Part shown: positions 1-11,217 of the stretch, one piece after another
Numbering within the stretch: the stretch's first letter is position 1
How the letters are laid out: each line of letters starts with the position of its first letter
Program-made: the position numbers and the translations under genes
Notes under the pieces: generated by a model
Database searches by the model: none
Told to the model about the DNA's origin: nothing
The model's input: the letters and a program-made list of their open reading frames with translations, nothing else
Assembly (NCBI GenBank): GCA_026120185.1
Contig: JANUWF010001723.1
Span: forward strand, 558,001-622,000
Source of the DNA: Voacanga thouarsii
Lineage: Eukaryota; Streptophyta; Magnoliopsida; Gentianales; Apocynaceae
Length of the DNA: 64,000 bases
Direction of reading: 5' to 3'

Positions 1-341
1 ATAAGATTTTAAAATACTCGTGAAGTGTCTTGAAATAAATATGTATAGCACATATCAATTTACTAGTCGAGTATTTGTCATTTTTTACAAGTTAAGAGTA
101 CTCATCGTTGCTTACAAGTTAAAAATATAAAGCTTAAATTCTCATTTGATCATGAATTATACATTTATGAGAGCTTTTTTTTTTTTTTTAATCATCATAA
201 TGCACATTTTAAAATAAAAAATTATATTCGATTTAGTATAAAAATCAGAATAGCGAGAATTTATTAGAGTGCACGGGATAATAATCTTGGGAGTTACCTT
301 TTACTTTATTTGGATTTGTTAATTTATCTTAATTTCTGAAG

Positions 342-386
342 GTAGATGGGTACACCCCAGATGTACTGGAGAGAAATGAAATGTAA
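342..386 (+). CDS. Possible 3' terminal exon of an upstream gene
   Basis: A pyrimidine/T-rich stretch ends in a plausible splice acceptor (tttctgaag), followed by 14 open codons and TAA, reading VDGYTPDVLERNEM. The peptide looks like an ordinary hydrophilic protein C-terminus. No upstream exon is seen in the preceding 340 bases, so the rest would lie outside the window. I do not recognise the family. It could be chance: 14 codons is weak evidence. Confidence 0.2.
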   Translation, partial: VDGYTPDVLERNEM

Positions 387-759
387 CAGAACTTTAATGA
401 AATGACAGCAGCTTTGTTAGCTTCCGAACTATGCCACTGTGAACTTTTTTTTCCTTTTCCCCCCTAATGATTCCCTTGAGGAATTCAAATCTACACTTGA
501 AGCTCTGAAAAGCGTCTTAAACTTTTAACTAAACATATCTCATATATTTGGACCAGCATTACAAAACCAAAAATTTTGGTTTTAGTTACCAGAATAAAAC
601 TGACTATACATATTTGTATGTGTAATAGTGTATTCTAAGAATAGAACACCAAAAAAAAGACTGATTGGTTAAGAGTGTTGAATTAACACCTTGTCATTAT
701 TATTTACAAAAGAAAATGAACTAATACTCTCGGGACATATGGCACAGTAAATAAAGGAT

Positions 760-870
760 AATTTTATAGATGATAGTGCTCTGTAAAGTCACAGATTCAA
801 TTTTTGCCTGTGCATTACACATGCGATTTACATCTTCGGGCCCCAAAACAGGGGTTGTGGTGAATTTATC
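760..870 (+). repeat. SINE-like fragment
   Basis: The segment containing ctgtaaagtcacagattcaa followed by cgatttacatcttcgggccc resembles segments at 34728-35060 and 36925-37015, where a tRNA-type B-box-like motif (ttcgattcc) is better preserved. It is read as one decayed member of a small dispersed tRNA-derived family. No poly-A tail or target duplication was identified here. Confidence 0.3.
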
Positions 871-1054
871 ACTTAACAATGCCTTATGTTAGAGTGGGAA
901 TCCATATATTCTTTTTATTTAATTCCAAACGAACGATTATTTTTTTTCAATTGACAGAATTTTTTAAGAAAGTCTGATCATACATTAATATTTTTCTTGT
1001 TTTCTCACATTTCTCATCAGAGCTTCTCATAATTCAATAACTAGTCAATACATC

Positions 1055-1599
1055 TTAGGCAATTTGGCATTTTTAGTCCCTAAACTATTTGTTATTTGTA
1101 AATTTGGTCATTTATCTTTATTTTTAGATTATTAGATCATTCTCTCTTTTATATTGGCAAGTTTGATCCTTCCGTCCATCTTGAGACAGTCAATTCAAGT
1201 CAACGTTATTTTTTGTCCTCAAACAACAAACTCACAAGAGTATTTTCAGACGTAAAAATTTTTCCCTCCTAATACTTGACCACGTGCCGCACGTGGTCTT
1301 TCCAAAACCTTCTCTCTCCCTTAATCCATTTCTCAACCAAACACCCTCTCTATCCCCTCTCTTGACTTTCTCTTCTCTCAGCTTCCTTTCTGCCGCCATT
1401 TTTTCTTCTTTCTTCTTTTCTGAAAGACTCCTTTTTTTTCCTTTGTGTTACTTCCAATCTGGGTAGAGTATTTGGCGGAATCACTTTGGAAGGCGTGTTC
1501 TTTGAGGCGACATTATTTGAAGAAGTGCTCTTAGATCACTTGATGGGTTGGATCAAAGTGTGGCTTTGATAGATTTTGACTTTTTAGGTCTCAAAAGAA
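1055..1599 (+). repeat. Left terminal inverted repeat of the MULE
   Basis: Matches the reverse complement of 12531-13057 nearly end to end, with scattered substitutions and small indels. Shared blocks include tttggtcnttttatcttta-like sequence, a CT-rich tract, and a segment with gggtagagtatttggcgg. The inner limit is where the right repeat reaches the ATG of the protease gene. The CT-rich stretch plus the position upstream of the ORF at 1741 suggests promoter and leader function. Confidence 0.92.
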
Positions 1600-1740
1600 C
1601 CTCTCTTGCCCAAATATTCTACCCAATCTCTATTTTTCTTCATTCTTGTTTTCTGTAAAGACTCTTCATTTTTTTTTCATTTTGCATACCTTCCATTCAT
1701 TCTACATAGAGCTCACTATTAGAGGTTTCACATAGACACG

Positions 1741-2151
1741 ATGAAGGATGCAAAAAATGAAGATTGTGAATCCCATCAATCGAATTCAAGGTGTCATGAT
1801 AGAAGCAAGATCGATGGCAACCCCCTATCAAGATGCTATTGTGGAATTCCAACTGTGATCGGGACATCGTGGATAGATCTGAACCTAGTAAAACAATTTG
1901 TTACTTGTGAAAATAAGGAGGTAAGTTTAAGTTCAAAAAACTAATTTCTGGTGCCTTTCTCCCTACATTGTAAGAAATGTTTAACCAGGTTGAAAATGTA
2001 TTTGTTGGTCGGTGGAAAATATGTTATGTTTGTTTGGGTTGACCCCGAAATTTGTCCAAGAGCAAAGGCTATGATCCCAGGTTTGTTGAGGAAGATTCAG
2101 AAATTGGAAGAAGAAAGAGCATCCCACAGGAGAAAAATAAAGGCATTCTAG
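1741..2151 (+). pseudogene. GRF-type zinc-finger-like ORF of the MULE
   Basis: Starts 141 bp inside the left TIR. The first open block (1741-1920) contains a Cys-rich CYCGIPTVIGTSW segment and ends at a canonical donor (gag then gtaagt). The second block (to 2151) contains KYVMFVWVDPEICPRAKAM and a coiled tail rich in E, K and R. C-x-C with an aromatic W/F stretch and WVDPE followed by a short coil is the layout of plant GRF zinc-finger small proteins. The apparent intron is about 70 bp, but joining donor and acceptor does not keep frame, so either a base is lost or the acceptor is not the obvious one. The partner and function of such proteins in MULEs are unknown. It lies convergent to the minus-strand genes. 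Confidence 0.6.
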
Positions 2152-2929
2152 GTATCCTTGAATGTGGTATTTGTGTTTTGGTCGATGGAAAAAATTGGGT
2201 TGGAATGAGCAGAAGAAGACTTCCTGCTTGGAATGCACAGTTATTGTGCTCTAAGTCTAACATGAAGGTGTTTTGGAAGTAGAAGAAAACGTGTACTATT
2301 AGAAGGATAGTTGCAGTTTGCATTGCATTTTGATGTTGTATTATATTTGCAAACAATGGGATCATCTCTAATCAAACGCATATTTTTTGTGTTACATTCT
2401 CTTCTGACAAAGAAATGTTGTTTATGCATCCAATTCTCTATATACATCATAGAGGTTTGAGGTATATGATATTTGGAAAATTAAAGTGCAAATATGGTAA
2501 AATCATCACAGTGAAATATGGGAGACTTTTTAGCAATTTTCTACTGTGAATACCACATGCACAAAATTTTACATAATTTGTCTACATTGTACCATTGGAA
2601 AATATACTACAAGAAAAATGCACAAAAATAAATTCCTAGATAAAGACCAATTTTTCCTCGCTAAAAGTCTTCATTTGTGAGGAACATTACCTCTTTCGGC
2701 TTGGAAATATGAAAGTTTAAACCATCGTGAATTTTTTGAAACTTCATCGTTAGCTTGAGTCACTGAGTAAACATCTAAAAATTTGTCAATTTAAGAGTTG
2801 GGAATTTCCCCTACACTATGGGTACTACCAACCAACATTACAATAAGCAGCTACTTTTCCTGTGTAAAAAATGACAGCTCCCTAGCTTGAGTCATCAATC
2901 AATCTTCTTCCTCATCAAATCCAGCATTG
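2152..2929. other. MULE interior with no recognised gene
   Basis: Short frames only. Near 2607 the sequence actacaagaaaaatgc, followed by an agcgagg-like motif on the other strand (about 2657), resembles a decayed CACTA element terminus, but no partner end was found. Confidence 0.4.
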
Positions 2930-3454
2930 TTATTTTGTGATGCTAACTTTCCCCTTGAACTTTACAAGCTCTCTCATGTTGTGCCCAACTTTCCCACATC
3001 ATGAACATCGTATAGGTCTTCTTACCTTACTCCTAGTAGTCTTCACAAAATTTATAAATAAAGATATAAATCATTCTGATGGACTTAATTTAAACTAAAT
3101 ACATGTGAGAAAAAAGAATTTGTAAAGGGAATAAACTTTGGCTGGAGGAACACTTCCATGGGCAAGTTGGAGTGCTGCTTCTATGTTGTCCTCTTAGATT
3201 TCATCTTGTACTCCCAAATTTGCATTGTCTAATCCTGCATTGAAGATTTCATTATAAGAATTATGATCATCATTATATGGCTAGAAATACAACATGTTTC
3301 ACCTCCAATTGGGTTATCATCATTTGGTGGATTGCTTGATGGGCTTATATAATCTGCTTGTAGCAATTTCACATAATTTGTTGACTAAGATGACCTTTTG
3401 CTATGACCAAGTCGGTCATATTTGCCACATTTATTGACACTGTGGCCATGTGTA

Positions 3455-3570
3455 GAAGTAGCACGGTTTTCAGTGGCACTTGGTTCTACCAAAACATTAC
3501 CATCAAGCTGAGGTGTTTTTTGATTGGCACTTGGTTCCACCACAATATTACCATCAGCCTGTGCATTGAT
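3455..3570. repeat. Short tandem duplication in the transposase C-terminal region
   Basis: Two adjacent copies of a ~54-bp unit: ggcacttggttctacc with attaccatcaagctg, then ggcacttggttccacc with attaccatcagcctg. On the minus strand it duplicates a peptide module (DGNIVVEPSA / DGNVLVEPSA) between the zinc-knuckle-like motifs. Confidence 0.6.
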
Positions 3571-5980
3571 ATTCTGAACATTTGTTGACTAAAAAGGGCA
3601 TTTCTTGAACTGTGCCCAACTTTCCCACATTTTGTATACTTGTTACAAACACTAACCCTTGTCATCTTCTATACAGCCTTAGTAGTTGTCTTGTAGTCCT
3701 TCTCCCCAATTTCTGGCCTTTTCTTCATTTTGGGCCTTCCGGACAATTAGAAGTTTTTTGGTGGAAATGAGCCAATTATTTGGACCATTGGTAGGACAAA
3801 TAATTGGGCTATATGCTTGTTAATATGCATTTATACTGTAACATACATCCATAAAGTCCTCAAGGCTGCATTGTTGTAACCCTATTGCAGCTACAACATG
3901 TATATAGGGGATGCCTAATAAGTCCCATTTTCTACATAAGCATGTTCTCAATTCTGTATCCATAACAAATTGTTCTAAGTCTTTCTGTATCACTTGAAAC
4001 TTCGAGCCACCAGCAAATTGGGCAAAGCAGTTTGTAGATTGTTCTTTCAACATATCCAACCTTTTTATGATTCTCCTTATTCCTTAGAAATCCACTGGCT
4101 TTTGTCTTTGTAACCGTAGCATCAGGTAAATCCTTATCCTTTCAAGCATAGCAAGTATCGGTTTAGATCTAGCATAAAGTATCATTCTATTAAAGATTCA
4201 TAGTGGTTGTTGAGGAGGATGTCACATTTAGTGACTCCTCTGAAATGTGATCTAGTCTAGAAGTATGAGGAAATCTGATCCTTAAGCCACTTGTGTGTTG
4301 CCTCATCGAACTCCTTTAGAGCTTGCATTTTCTCATCAAATTTGCTCCTGTAGGTTGCTTTAGCATATTTCCACTGCATATCCCTCAAAGCCTCTCTTGG
4401 ATACTTACTTTTGAAGTTATTGTGTAAATGACACACACCATGCCTATATTTAGCCCTTGGAAGCAGCTCATATACAGCCTTTTTAAGTCCCTGCAAAATT
4501 ATAGGTACCACAGTTAGAGGTATATCAGTAAATGTCCCTACAAAATAGATTTATTTACTTTTAAAATTTGCATATTTTGTCTATCTGATATAAAGCACCA
4601 ATCTTCCTGCTTAGAGATGTGCAAATCTTCTATGAGGCCTTGAACAAACTAATGCCATGTGAATCTATTCTCAGATTCTACCACGGTATAGGCAATTGGA
4701 AACATATCATTGTCTGCATCTACACTAACTTTAGTAAGAAGTATGCCTGGGTGAGGACCCTTTAGGAAAGTCCTATCTAAACTAATTACTTTTCGACAAC
4801 TAGCCAGGAATCCCTTCTTGAGGGCATCAAGACATACGTATATTCTCTTGAAGTATTCCTCACCAGTCTTAGAATCCACTTCCTTCTCAATGCAAACTGT
4901 GGATCCTGAATTACTCCTCCTTAATTCCTCATAGTAATTCCATAGGAACTTGTATTGATCCTTGTAGTTTCCTTCAATCTTCATTCTTGCTGCAGCCCTC
5001 ACATTATACATTTTCCATATTGAAACATTGACAATCAATTAATTATGAACCTTCTCTTGAAACTTATCCACATTAACCCCTAGAACAGATCTGAAATCAT
5101 TAATTTATTTGATAGCTAAGTATTTTGTTATGCCTAAGTTGTGATAACGTTCTGGAACAGTCATACTTGTCTTTCAAGGTTCTAATATGGAAATTAGGGG
5201 TATTTCCTACTCTATGACCATAAACTATCCATTTACGATACTCTCCCTTGCAACATGCCCTCACTCTATCCTTGTCATTCTTCTTGAAGAAAATGCCCCT
5301 TTCCAGCTTAATGCCATGGTTAATGATGGTCGCTCTGAGATCACCCTTTGTGTTAAAGTACATCCCCACTAGAAATTCTAGATTGTCATGATCTTTGTCT
5401 TTATTAAATTTGAGACATTTGCTCTTCTTCAAGTTTCTTTGGTCATCCTCTGAAGTGGAACCACTTTCACAAAACTCAACATTTGTATCTTTGTAACTGC
5501 CATCTGAAGACAGAGAAATATTGGCATCCTGTTCAAAGAGGTAATCATTGTCCCCATGTTCTTCCCTTTCTATCTATGTAAATCGAGGCCCCTTTACATC
5601 CCCTCTGTTATTCTTTCTTGTTAATCTTTTGGTGCTACTAGCATTGACTTCAATCACTAACTTGCCTTTGTCCTTCATCCTTATTTCAAAGTTAGCTTTA
5701 GCTTTACCCTCAAACTCATCATCATTATTGGAGTTATCATCCTGTCCTTGTCCCTCATCTCCAGCCTTACTATTACTCAACAAGTAATCTACCTGCAAAG
5801 TATCTCCACTGTTATTCTTTTCAGTCTGCTTCTCCTCTTCTAACTGTGTTTTATCTTCAGTACCTAAGTCACCAGCTTGATCCGGACATAGCTTCCTTAA
5901 TCTGTCAACCTCCTTTACCACATTCTCATCAAATTCCTCAAGGCCCTCATTCACAATATCTTCAAATATGTCCTCATCAT

Positions 5981-7028
5981 TAGGACTGTTTAAACGATTA
6001 ACGGTTCGATTGTTTAATTCGATTTTATTTTTTTTTTCAGTACAACTGAACCGAATCGAACGGTTGTCAAAACCGAAACAACCGAATCGAAACTTTTTCA
6101 GTTCGGTTCGGGTTAAAACAAAATTTACGAGTCACCTACGAATATCAAATTCAAGATTCCTAAGTTTCTGTTCCTAATTAATCGAAGTCCCACCGTATGA
6201 ACCTCATCACAACTCCATAATTTTTAATAATCGGTGACCTTGTACAAATGCATGATCTAACCGCTGTGGGGGAAGCTGTAGGGAGAACATTGAGAAAATC
6301 CCAGGTGATGCCTAGTTACTGTGAAAAGGTGAGATTTTTCCATGAATCTTACAGTGAAAAAAGGATTACAAACATTATTATTCAATGAAATAGTATTATG
6401 GATGAGGATACAGATGCAGCCACGAAGCCCCCACCATGAAAGTAGACAAAAAAGAGGAAGTTTAAGACCTTGTTAAGCATTCTTGGGAGTTGGGTCGGTA
6501 AAGCCTTGCAAAAGCATTCTGATCTGGTGAAATGGTGGCATCTTTAGATTAAACTGCAGCTTCTGGATCCATAGATGCAGGACAAACATCTTGGACAAAT
6601 CTTTCAATTCGACCATCAATAGAGACTGAAAGGCACGACAGAGCTGAGTATGGGAGTGGAAGAGGAAGGAAAGGCACGGTAGCAGACGGCAGTCACAGGT
6701 CGGGCAGAGGCAGTGAGTGAAAGGAGAGGTTGCTCAGGTTGGGACTCGGGCAGCGAGGAAGGAAGGCGGCAGAGAATGAAAGGTAGAGCACTAGGGTTTC
6801 AATTTTATTTCACAAAAATAAATATTTTTTTTAATTTATAATTGATACTTCGGTTTTTTGGTTCGGTTGAATTTTAATTCAACTGAACCGAAAACCGAAC
6901 CAAATTTTATATTCTTTATTAGCACCGAACCGAATCGAACCGTAACTTTTATAAAATCGAACCAAACTCATCAATTAAGTTCGGTTCGGTTCAAAAAATC
7001 GGTTAGAACCGAAGTTTGAACAGCCCTA
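5981..7028. mobile_element. Non-autonomous hAT-like element inside the MULE transposase
   Basis: The terminal inverted repeats are taggactgtttaaac and the complement of gtttgaacagcccta. Next to them, both ends carry many cggttcggttcg / cgaaccgaaccga repeats that extend the inverted symmetry. The flanking 8-mers ctcatcat (5973-5980) and ctgatcac (7029-7036) match at 6 of 8 positions, as expected for an old hAT target duplication. Removing the element restores an uninterrupted acidic transposase frame (NFS.DEDIFEDIV), which independently supports the insertion. It encodes no protein. The interior is GA-rich, of unknown origin. Confidence 0.8.
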
Positions 7029-8004
7029 CTGATCACTAAAATTGTAATCTGAATTGTAGAACATCTATCCTTCATTGCCACCAAATTGATCTCCTTCGCC
7101 ACTTTCAATGCCATCATTCTTTTCTTCATTTGGCTTCGCAGAGTAACCACTGCATCTCTCTACTTTTCGTTTCCTTTTGAACTTACCATGTTTGTGTACT
7201 GGCTCATCAGTTAGAGGATGAGGGGATTCATCATTCACTTTGTCTTTTGACATAACATCTGCTGCCACAGTGTCATGTGCTGCCATAACTAGATTGGTCC
7301 CTGACTTTTCATTTGCTGCCATTGTCATCAACTAATGACACTTTTTCTACTGTCCCAAATGTCTCCACATCAGGTAGTGGAAATGCAGGTCCCGAACAAA
7401 TTACTTCCTCTGGACAGTATCAACTGTTAGTGTTGTACCCTAGAGGCAATCACTTGTATATTGTATATGACACATTTTATTTTAATAAAAATGCATTATT
7501 TATCTTACAGTTTCTTTTATTTACTTTAAGTAATAGAACTATTCGATAAATTCTCTAGTACAACACTGTGTTAAGGAAATCATGATAGAGATCATGATAT
7601 GAGATTCTTACTACACTGGATGGTGTTAGTATTTAAATAGTCCCTAATCATAGTATTAATGAGACAAGACATCATTAATGCATTAAGACTAGCATGTGTT
7701 AGACTTCCTGGTTTGATCAGGCGGTGGTTCTCATAACCATGAGTATTGAGATACTCAAAGATAACACATGGATGCTTGTTAGTGGAACAAGTTCATTGGA
7801 TGGCCTAACTTTGAGATAATCACATGGATAACTATTTAGTGTCAGTGATATAATCTCAATATAGTAAACGTGCAAGTATCCTTAGACTTGAGATCTCCAA
7901 GGTACTTTGTTTGCTGAGCTTTGTACTTTGATTCCAATTTTCGGAGCTCGATTGAAGGCCGCCTATAGGATAGATATTGGGTACATTGTGAGGTAAACAA
8001 AATG

Positions 8005-9975
8005 AGGGAACGAAAAATAGAGAGCATGCACTGGCGGGAAAAAACAGGGAAGGGAAAAAAACTGCAAGCTTTAAAGGCCACACGGAAGCGTGAAGATCAT
8101 ACATTTGCGCTCCTTAAGCCTTCTAGGTTGAGTAGACGTGGATTGAACGACGGGTATTGCTTCGCCTTGCCCACTTGAAGAAGCCTCCGGTTGAAAACCC
8201 GCTAGCCTCCTATTTCGCCTTATTTGCATTAACGCCAAGCTTTCCAATTCTCAGAATATTCCTCTGCCTAACCTCTAGTCGGTGAACACAATAGTGAAGA
8301 GAAACGGACTCAATTCTCCTTGGTTCTCTTGCTATTGATTAGCAAAAAAACAAGAAGAAGACACAGAGGAGGGAGACGTCTGAGAGAGAAAGAGAGCTGC
8401 GTGAGGCTTGTGGGTTAGGGAGATTAAGGTTTTCCTCTACCAGAGACTTGTTTATTGGTTAGTCAAAAATATGTCTCTCATTATCTGATAACATATCCCC
8501 GGGATTTCATATTTCAAAACACTCGGATGTTATCTTGAGAATAAGTTTGGCTTAACCATAAACTCTTCTTAACCGTATTTGGAAAAAACTCTACGGTACA
8601 AGCTATTGGGCTAAAATAAATTTTATTATTTTCTTGGACCCAAAAAGCCCAAAATAATAAATATTAATTATTTATTTTCTGAGCTTATATAAACAACCCA
8701 ATAAATAATTAATGAGCCCAAATGAACCATAACAATTAATCTTTAATTATTTATTTCTTGGGCCTATATAAATAACCCAATAAATAATTAAACATTAATT
8801 ATTTCTCCTAATTTAAGCCCAGGTTAATTTTCTAATTATTCATACTGGACCTAGGCCCTGAATAATTAATTAACCAATTAAACCAGATAATTAATTTCTC
8901 TCAACTCTTATTTTATTTATTTATTTATTTTATTCCAGTCTAATAATAAATTAGACTTCCTGAACAAAATAAAATAAAATAAAATAAAATAAAATCCTCT
9001 TCAACTGAGATCAATTCCTCAACCCAAAATTAGTTAGGACTTACGGGCTATTCCGATGACCAAAAAGACACATTGCCTTGGCTATTAAAATGACCAAAAT
9101 ACCCCTACTATATAAATAGTTGTATTTTACATTTTAAATATTTTCTAATATCACCATAAGAAAATATTGACCCCAAGGACAATGTTGCATTAGCAAAGTC
9201 TTCGACTTACAGGTGAAATGACTAAAATACCTCTCTACACATCGCCGTACATTTAGAGAGGAAGAAGTGTACTAACACCCCTCTAAATGACATCTACCAT
9301 CTTTAGGCTTCTAGTCCAATGATCCACGACTTCCTGGAGTGTTTCCGCTTTCCAAGGGAGCTACCCTAAAGCAAACATCCAAGTCATGTTTCCCAGGGCC
9401 CTGGACATTTTAGACCATTCGGACAACCATAAGGGGCGATATAGTGCAGAAACTATCTTGTACAAGTCTGTCTTAACTAACTAGTCACACATACCCAACA
9501 TGCAAGTATATTGGCCCTACGATAGAACCTCAACTATAGCAAATCAAAGTATATGCTTCCAGCTTCGCCAGACCACCAACTCATACTCAAGTCGTAGAGT
9601 ACTAGTCCACGCTGTAGCGGTAGTAGTCTAGGTTTCTATCATATAGTACTTTTAGAAACCACTACTACAGGTCATGTCCTACGTATTCGAAATACACTTA
9701 TGTCATAAAGTGAGTGGACTACTCACTGGCTAAATGTAAACCATTCCCCATTTGGAATTCATAACATAATAACCTAAATATGATGAGGTTCCCAGTTTCA
9801 TCAATAGGTTAAGAACAAATGTTTATATGTTAAATAACACGTTATCTATACATTACTGTGAAAGACCACCATTCACATGTGCCACTTATTTAAACACAAT
9901 GGGTCTGTTCCAAACGAAAATTGTACACAAACAAAAAGTAAATTCACAAATAATTTCTGAAAATAAATTCTTTTA
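8005..9975 (-). mobile_element. Antisense, end-trimmed solo LTR of Copia family C
   Basis: Reverse complement of the 2.0 kb LTRs at 49148-51179 and 56912-58953, recognisable throughout (for example ggcctaggtccagtatg-type blocks, the AAAAT-rich tract near 8960-8995, and ggtctgttccaaacg near 9902). The last ~55 bp of the family's 5' end and a little of its 3' end are missing or replaced, so no target duplication can be read. The breakpoints were placed by comparing the surrounding LTR with its relative at 39136. Confidence 0.8.
8071..8229 (-). other. Short basic ORF inside the antisense LTR
   Basis: 52 codons, starting MQIRRNRRLAGFQPEA and ending at TAA. It is the counterpart of the ORFs at 50952 and 58721 in the other two LTR copies: same start, same length of similarity, and substitutions without frame breaks over about 50 codons. 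It has an Arg-rich N-terminus and no recognised domain. It may be a leader ORF, a short regulatory peptide or an unconstrained frame. Confidence 0.4.
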
Positions 9976-10738
9976 TTCACCACTTCTAATAGTATGGGCA
10001 AATATATCACGGCCACTTGTAGGAATTACTACTCGAAAAGTCTTTGGCCAAGAGGATTGTGTATTGGAAATAGTTCCAATTGATACACATCTAGAGTAGT
10101 GGGTTCCTGGTACAAGTAGTATTATATTCGACTCAAAATTAATTCTGGAAGGAGTTTGTACTAATTTCGTACTCCAAACCGAATGAGATATTGTATTGCA
10201 AAATGAGTTAATTGCACTGAAGTTTGTTATTGAAGGGTTCATGTCAAGCCACTTGACTTCCTGGACTCCTGGGTGGTCATGATGTATTGCTAGATACCAC
10301 TCATGATCTGAAAATATGGGTTTATTAATTGATAAATTAATAAACCAATCATGATTAGAATTAATAAGATTAATTTTAATTAATTATGAATTATTAATTT
10401 CAAAGACGTTTAGATTAATTCATATTCTTTACCAATTGATTGGGAAACCTAATAGATTACACACAATAGAAGATTATATACTCAATGTGTTATTTGATAA
10501 CGTAGTGGGGTTAATTGAGAGAAAGAGAAGTTATTGTGGACAAATTATAATTAGTTATAATTTATGATCTAAATTGTAATTGTGAGAATTTGAGGTTTAC
10601 AATTACATCTCACAATTACAATTAGGGAATTCTAATAGGATCAGAATTCTCAGTTTTGGTAATGGATTTTCGTGTAACATATAGATGAGATACACGAAAC
10701 CCTAGCGAGATTAACACACAAAAAACACAGCCACAATC

Positions 10739-10742
<4 letters not shown>

Positions 10743-10796
<54 letters not shown>
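10743..10796. repeat. (TC)n microsatellite
   Basis: About 27 uninterrupted TC units inside the solo LTR, just upstream of its 3' portion. Confidence 0.97.
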
Positions 10797-10799
<3 letters not shown>

Positions 10800-11217
10800 T
10801 TGCTGAAAATGAAAACAGCCCTAGCCGCCTTCTTTTTCTACTAGCACAGGAAACTTTGGTACTTAAGTATTCCTCTGTTAAAGATAATCACACACTGTGA
10901 TTATAGTGGTTAGACGTCCAACTCTCGTGGAGTTTGCATAAGAGGATTGCTGGATTGCACCTCGATTTGAAGAAGAAATTTTGTTCTTCGGACGATCAAA
11001 TAAAGGTAAAAAACTGTTACCTTTATTGTCTTTATGTCTTGTTTTCCACACATAGGTGGGTCCTGGGATGGTATCTCGTTCATTTTTCGCTGCACCGTAT
11101 AGGATACGAGTTTGAGATACCCAACATCAACAGTGTCAACATCATGTGCTTTTCCATTGTAACATGATCAATGTTGTCCCTAGGTATTGGTGGTTTAATT
11201 ATATCCTCTCCATTTGC

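Larger units (their letters stand above)
1..1054. other. Intergenic AT-rich DNA left of the MULE
   Basis: No convincing gene is seen. The stretch is AT-rich with short homopolymer tracts. It holds one candidate terminal exon (342-386) and a SINE-like fragment (about 760-870), listed separately. The right limit is the first base of the MULE terminal inverted repeat. Confidence 0.5.
2930..7331 (-). pseudogene. MURA-type MULE transposase, broken
   Basis: Minus-strand blocks in order. An acidic N-terminal region runs 7331-7029 and continues at 5980-5574 across the hAT insertion. A MuDR N-terminal DNA-binding domain lies at 5432-5100, with IFFKKNDKDRVRA and Cys residues. The MULE transposase domain spans about 5038-4150. 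The first catalytic Asp lies in ISLDRTFLKG and the second in FISDRQ (about 4580); an intron-like gap follows before GLKKAVYELLPRAKYRHG, and a likely catalytic Glu sits in KCDILLNNHYES. A SWIM zinc finger at 4059-3820 reads CLCRKWDLLGIPYIH, with Tyr where the family has Cys. Zinc-knuckle-like CGKVGH motifs lie near 3630 and 2970. Stops include TAG codons near 7066 and 5574, and several frame breaks. The protein would have cut and joined the element ends in the nucleus; it cannot now. Confidence 0.85.
7425..11126 (+). mobile_element. Solo LTR of Copia family A, itself interrupted
   Basis: Begins TGTTAGTGTTGTACCC and ends GATACCCAACA. It is flanked by the perfect 5-bp duplication tcaac (7420-7424 and 11127-11131). 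The first ~500 bp and a later block (about 9975-10560) match the LTR that starts at 39136, so it is a solo LTR of the same family as element A. It lies between the transposase and the Ulp1-like gene of the MULE. About 1.97 kb of it is an antisense LTR of the Copia C family (about 8005-9975), leaving about 1.73 kb of its own sequence. It contains a TC microsatellite near its 3' end. Confidence 0.88.

Noticed and set aside
1046..1054. Possible 9-bp target duplication of the MULE
   Set aside because: The left 9-mer (caatacatc) and right 9-mer (atcttaact) share no full alignment; the duplication has decayed or was never present.
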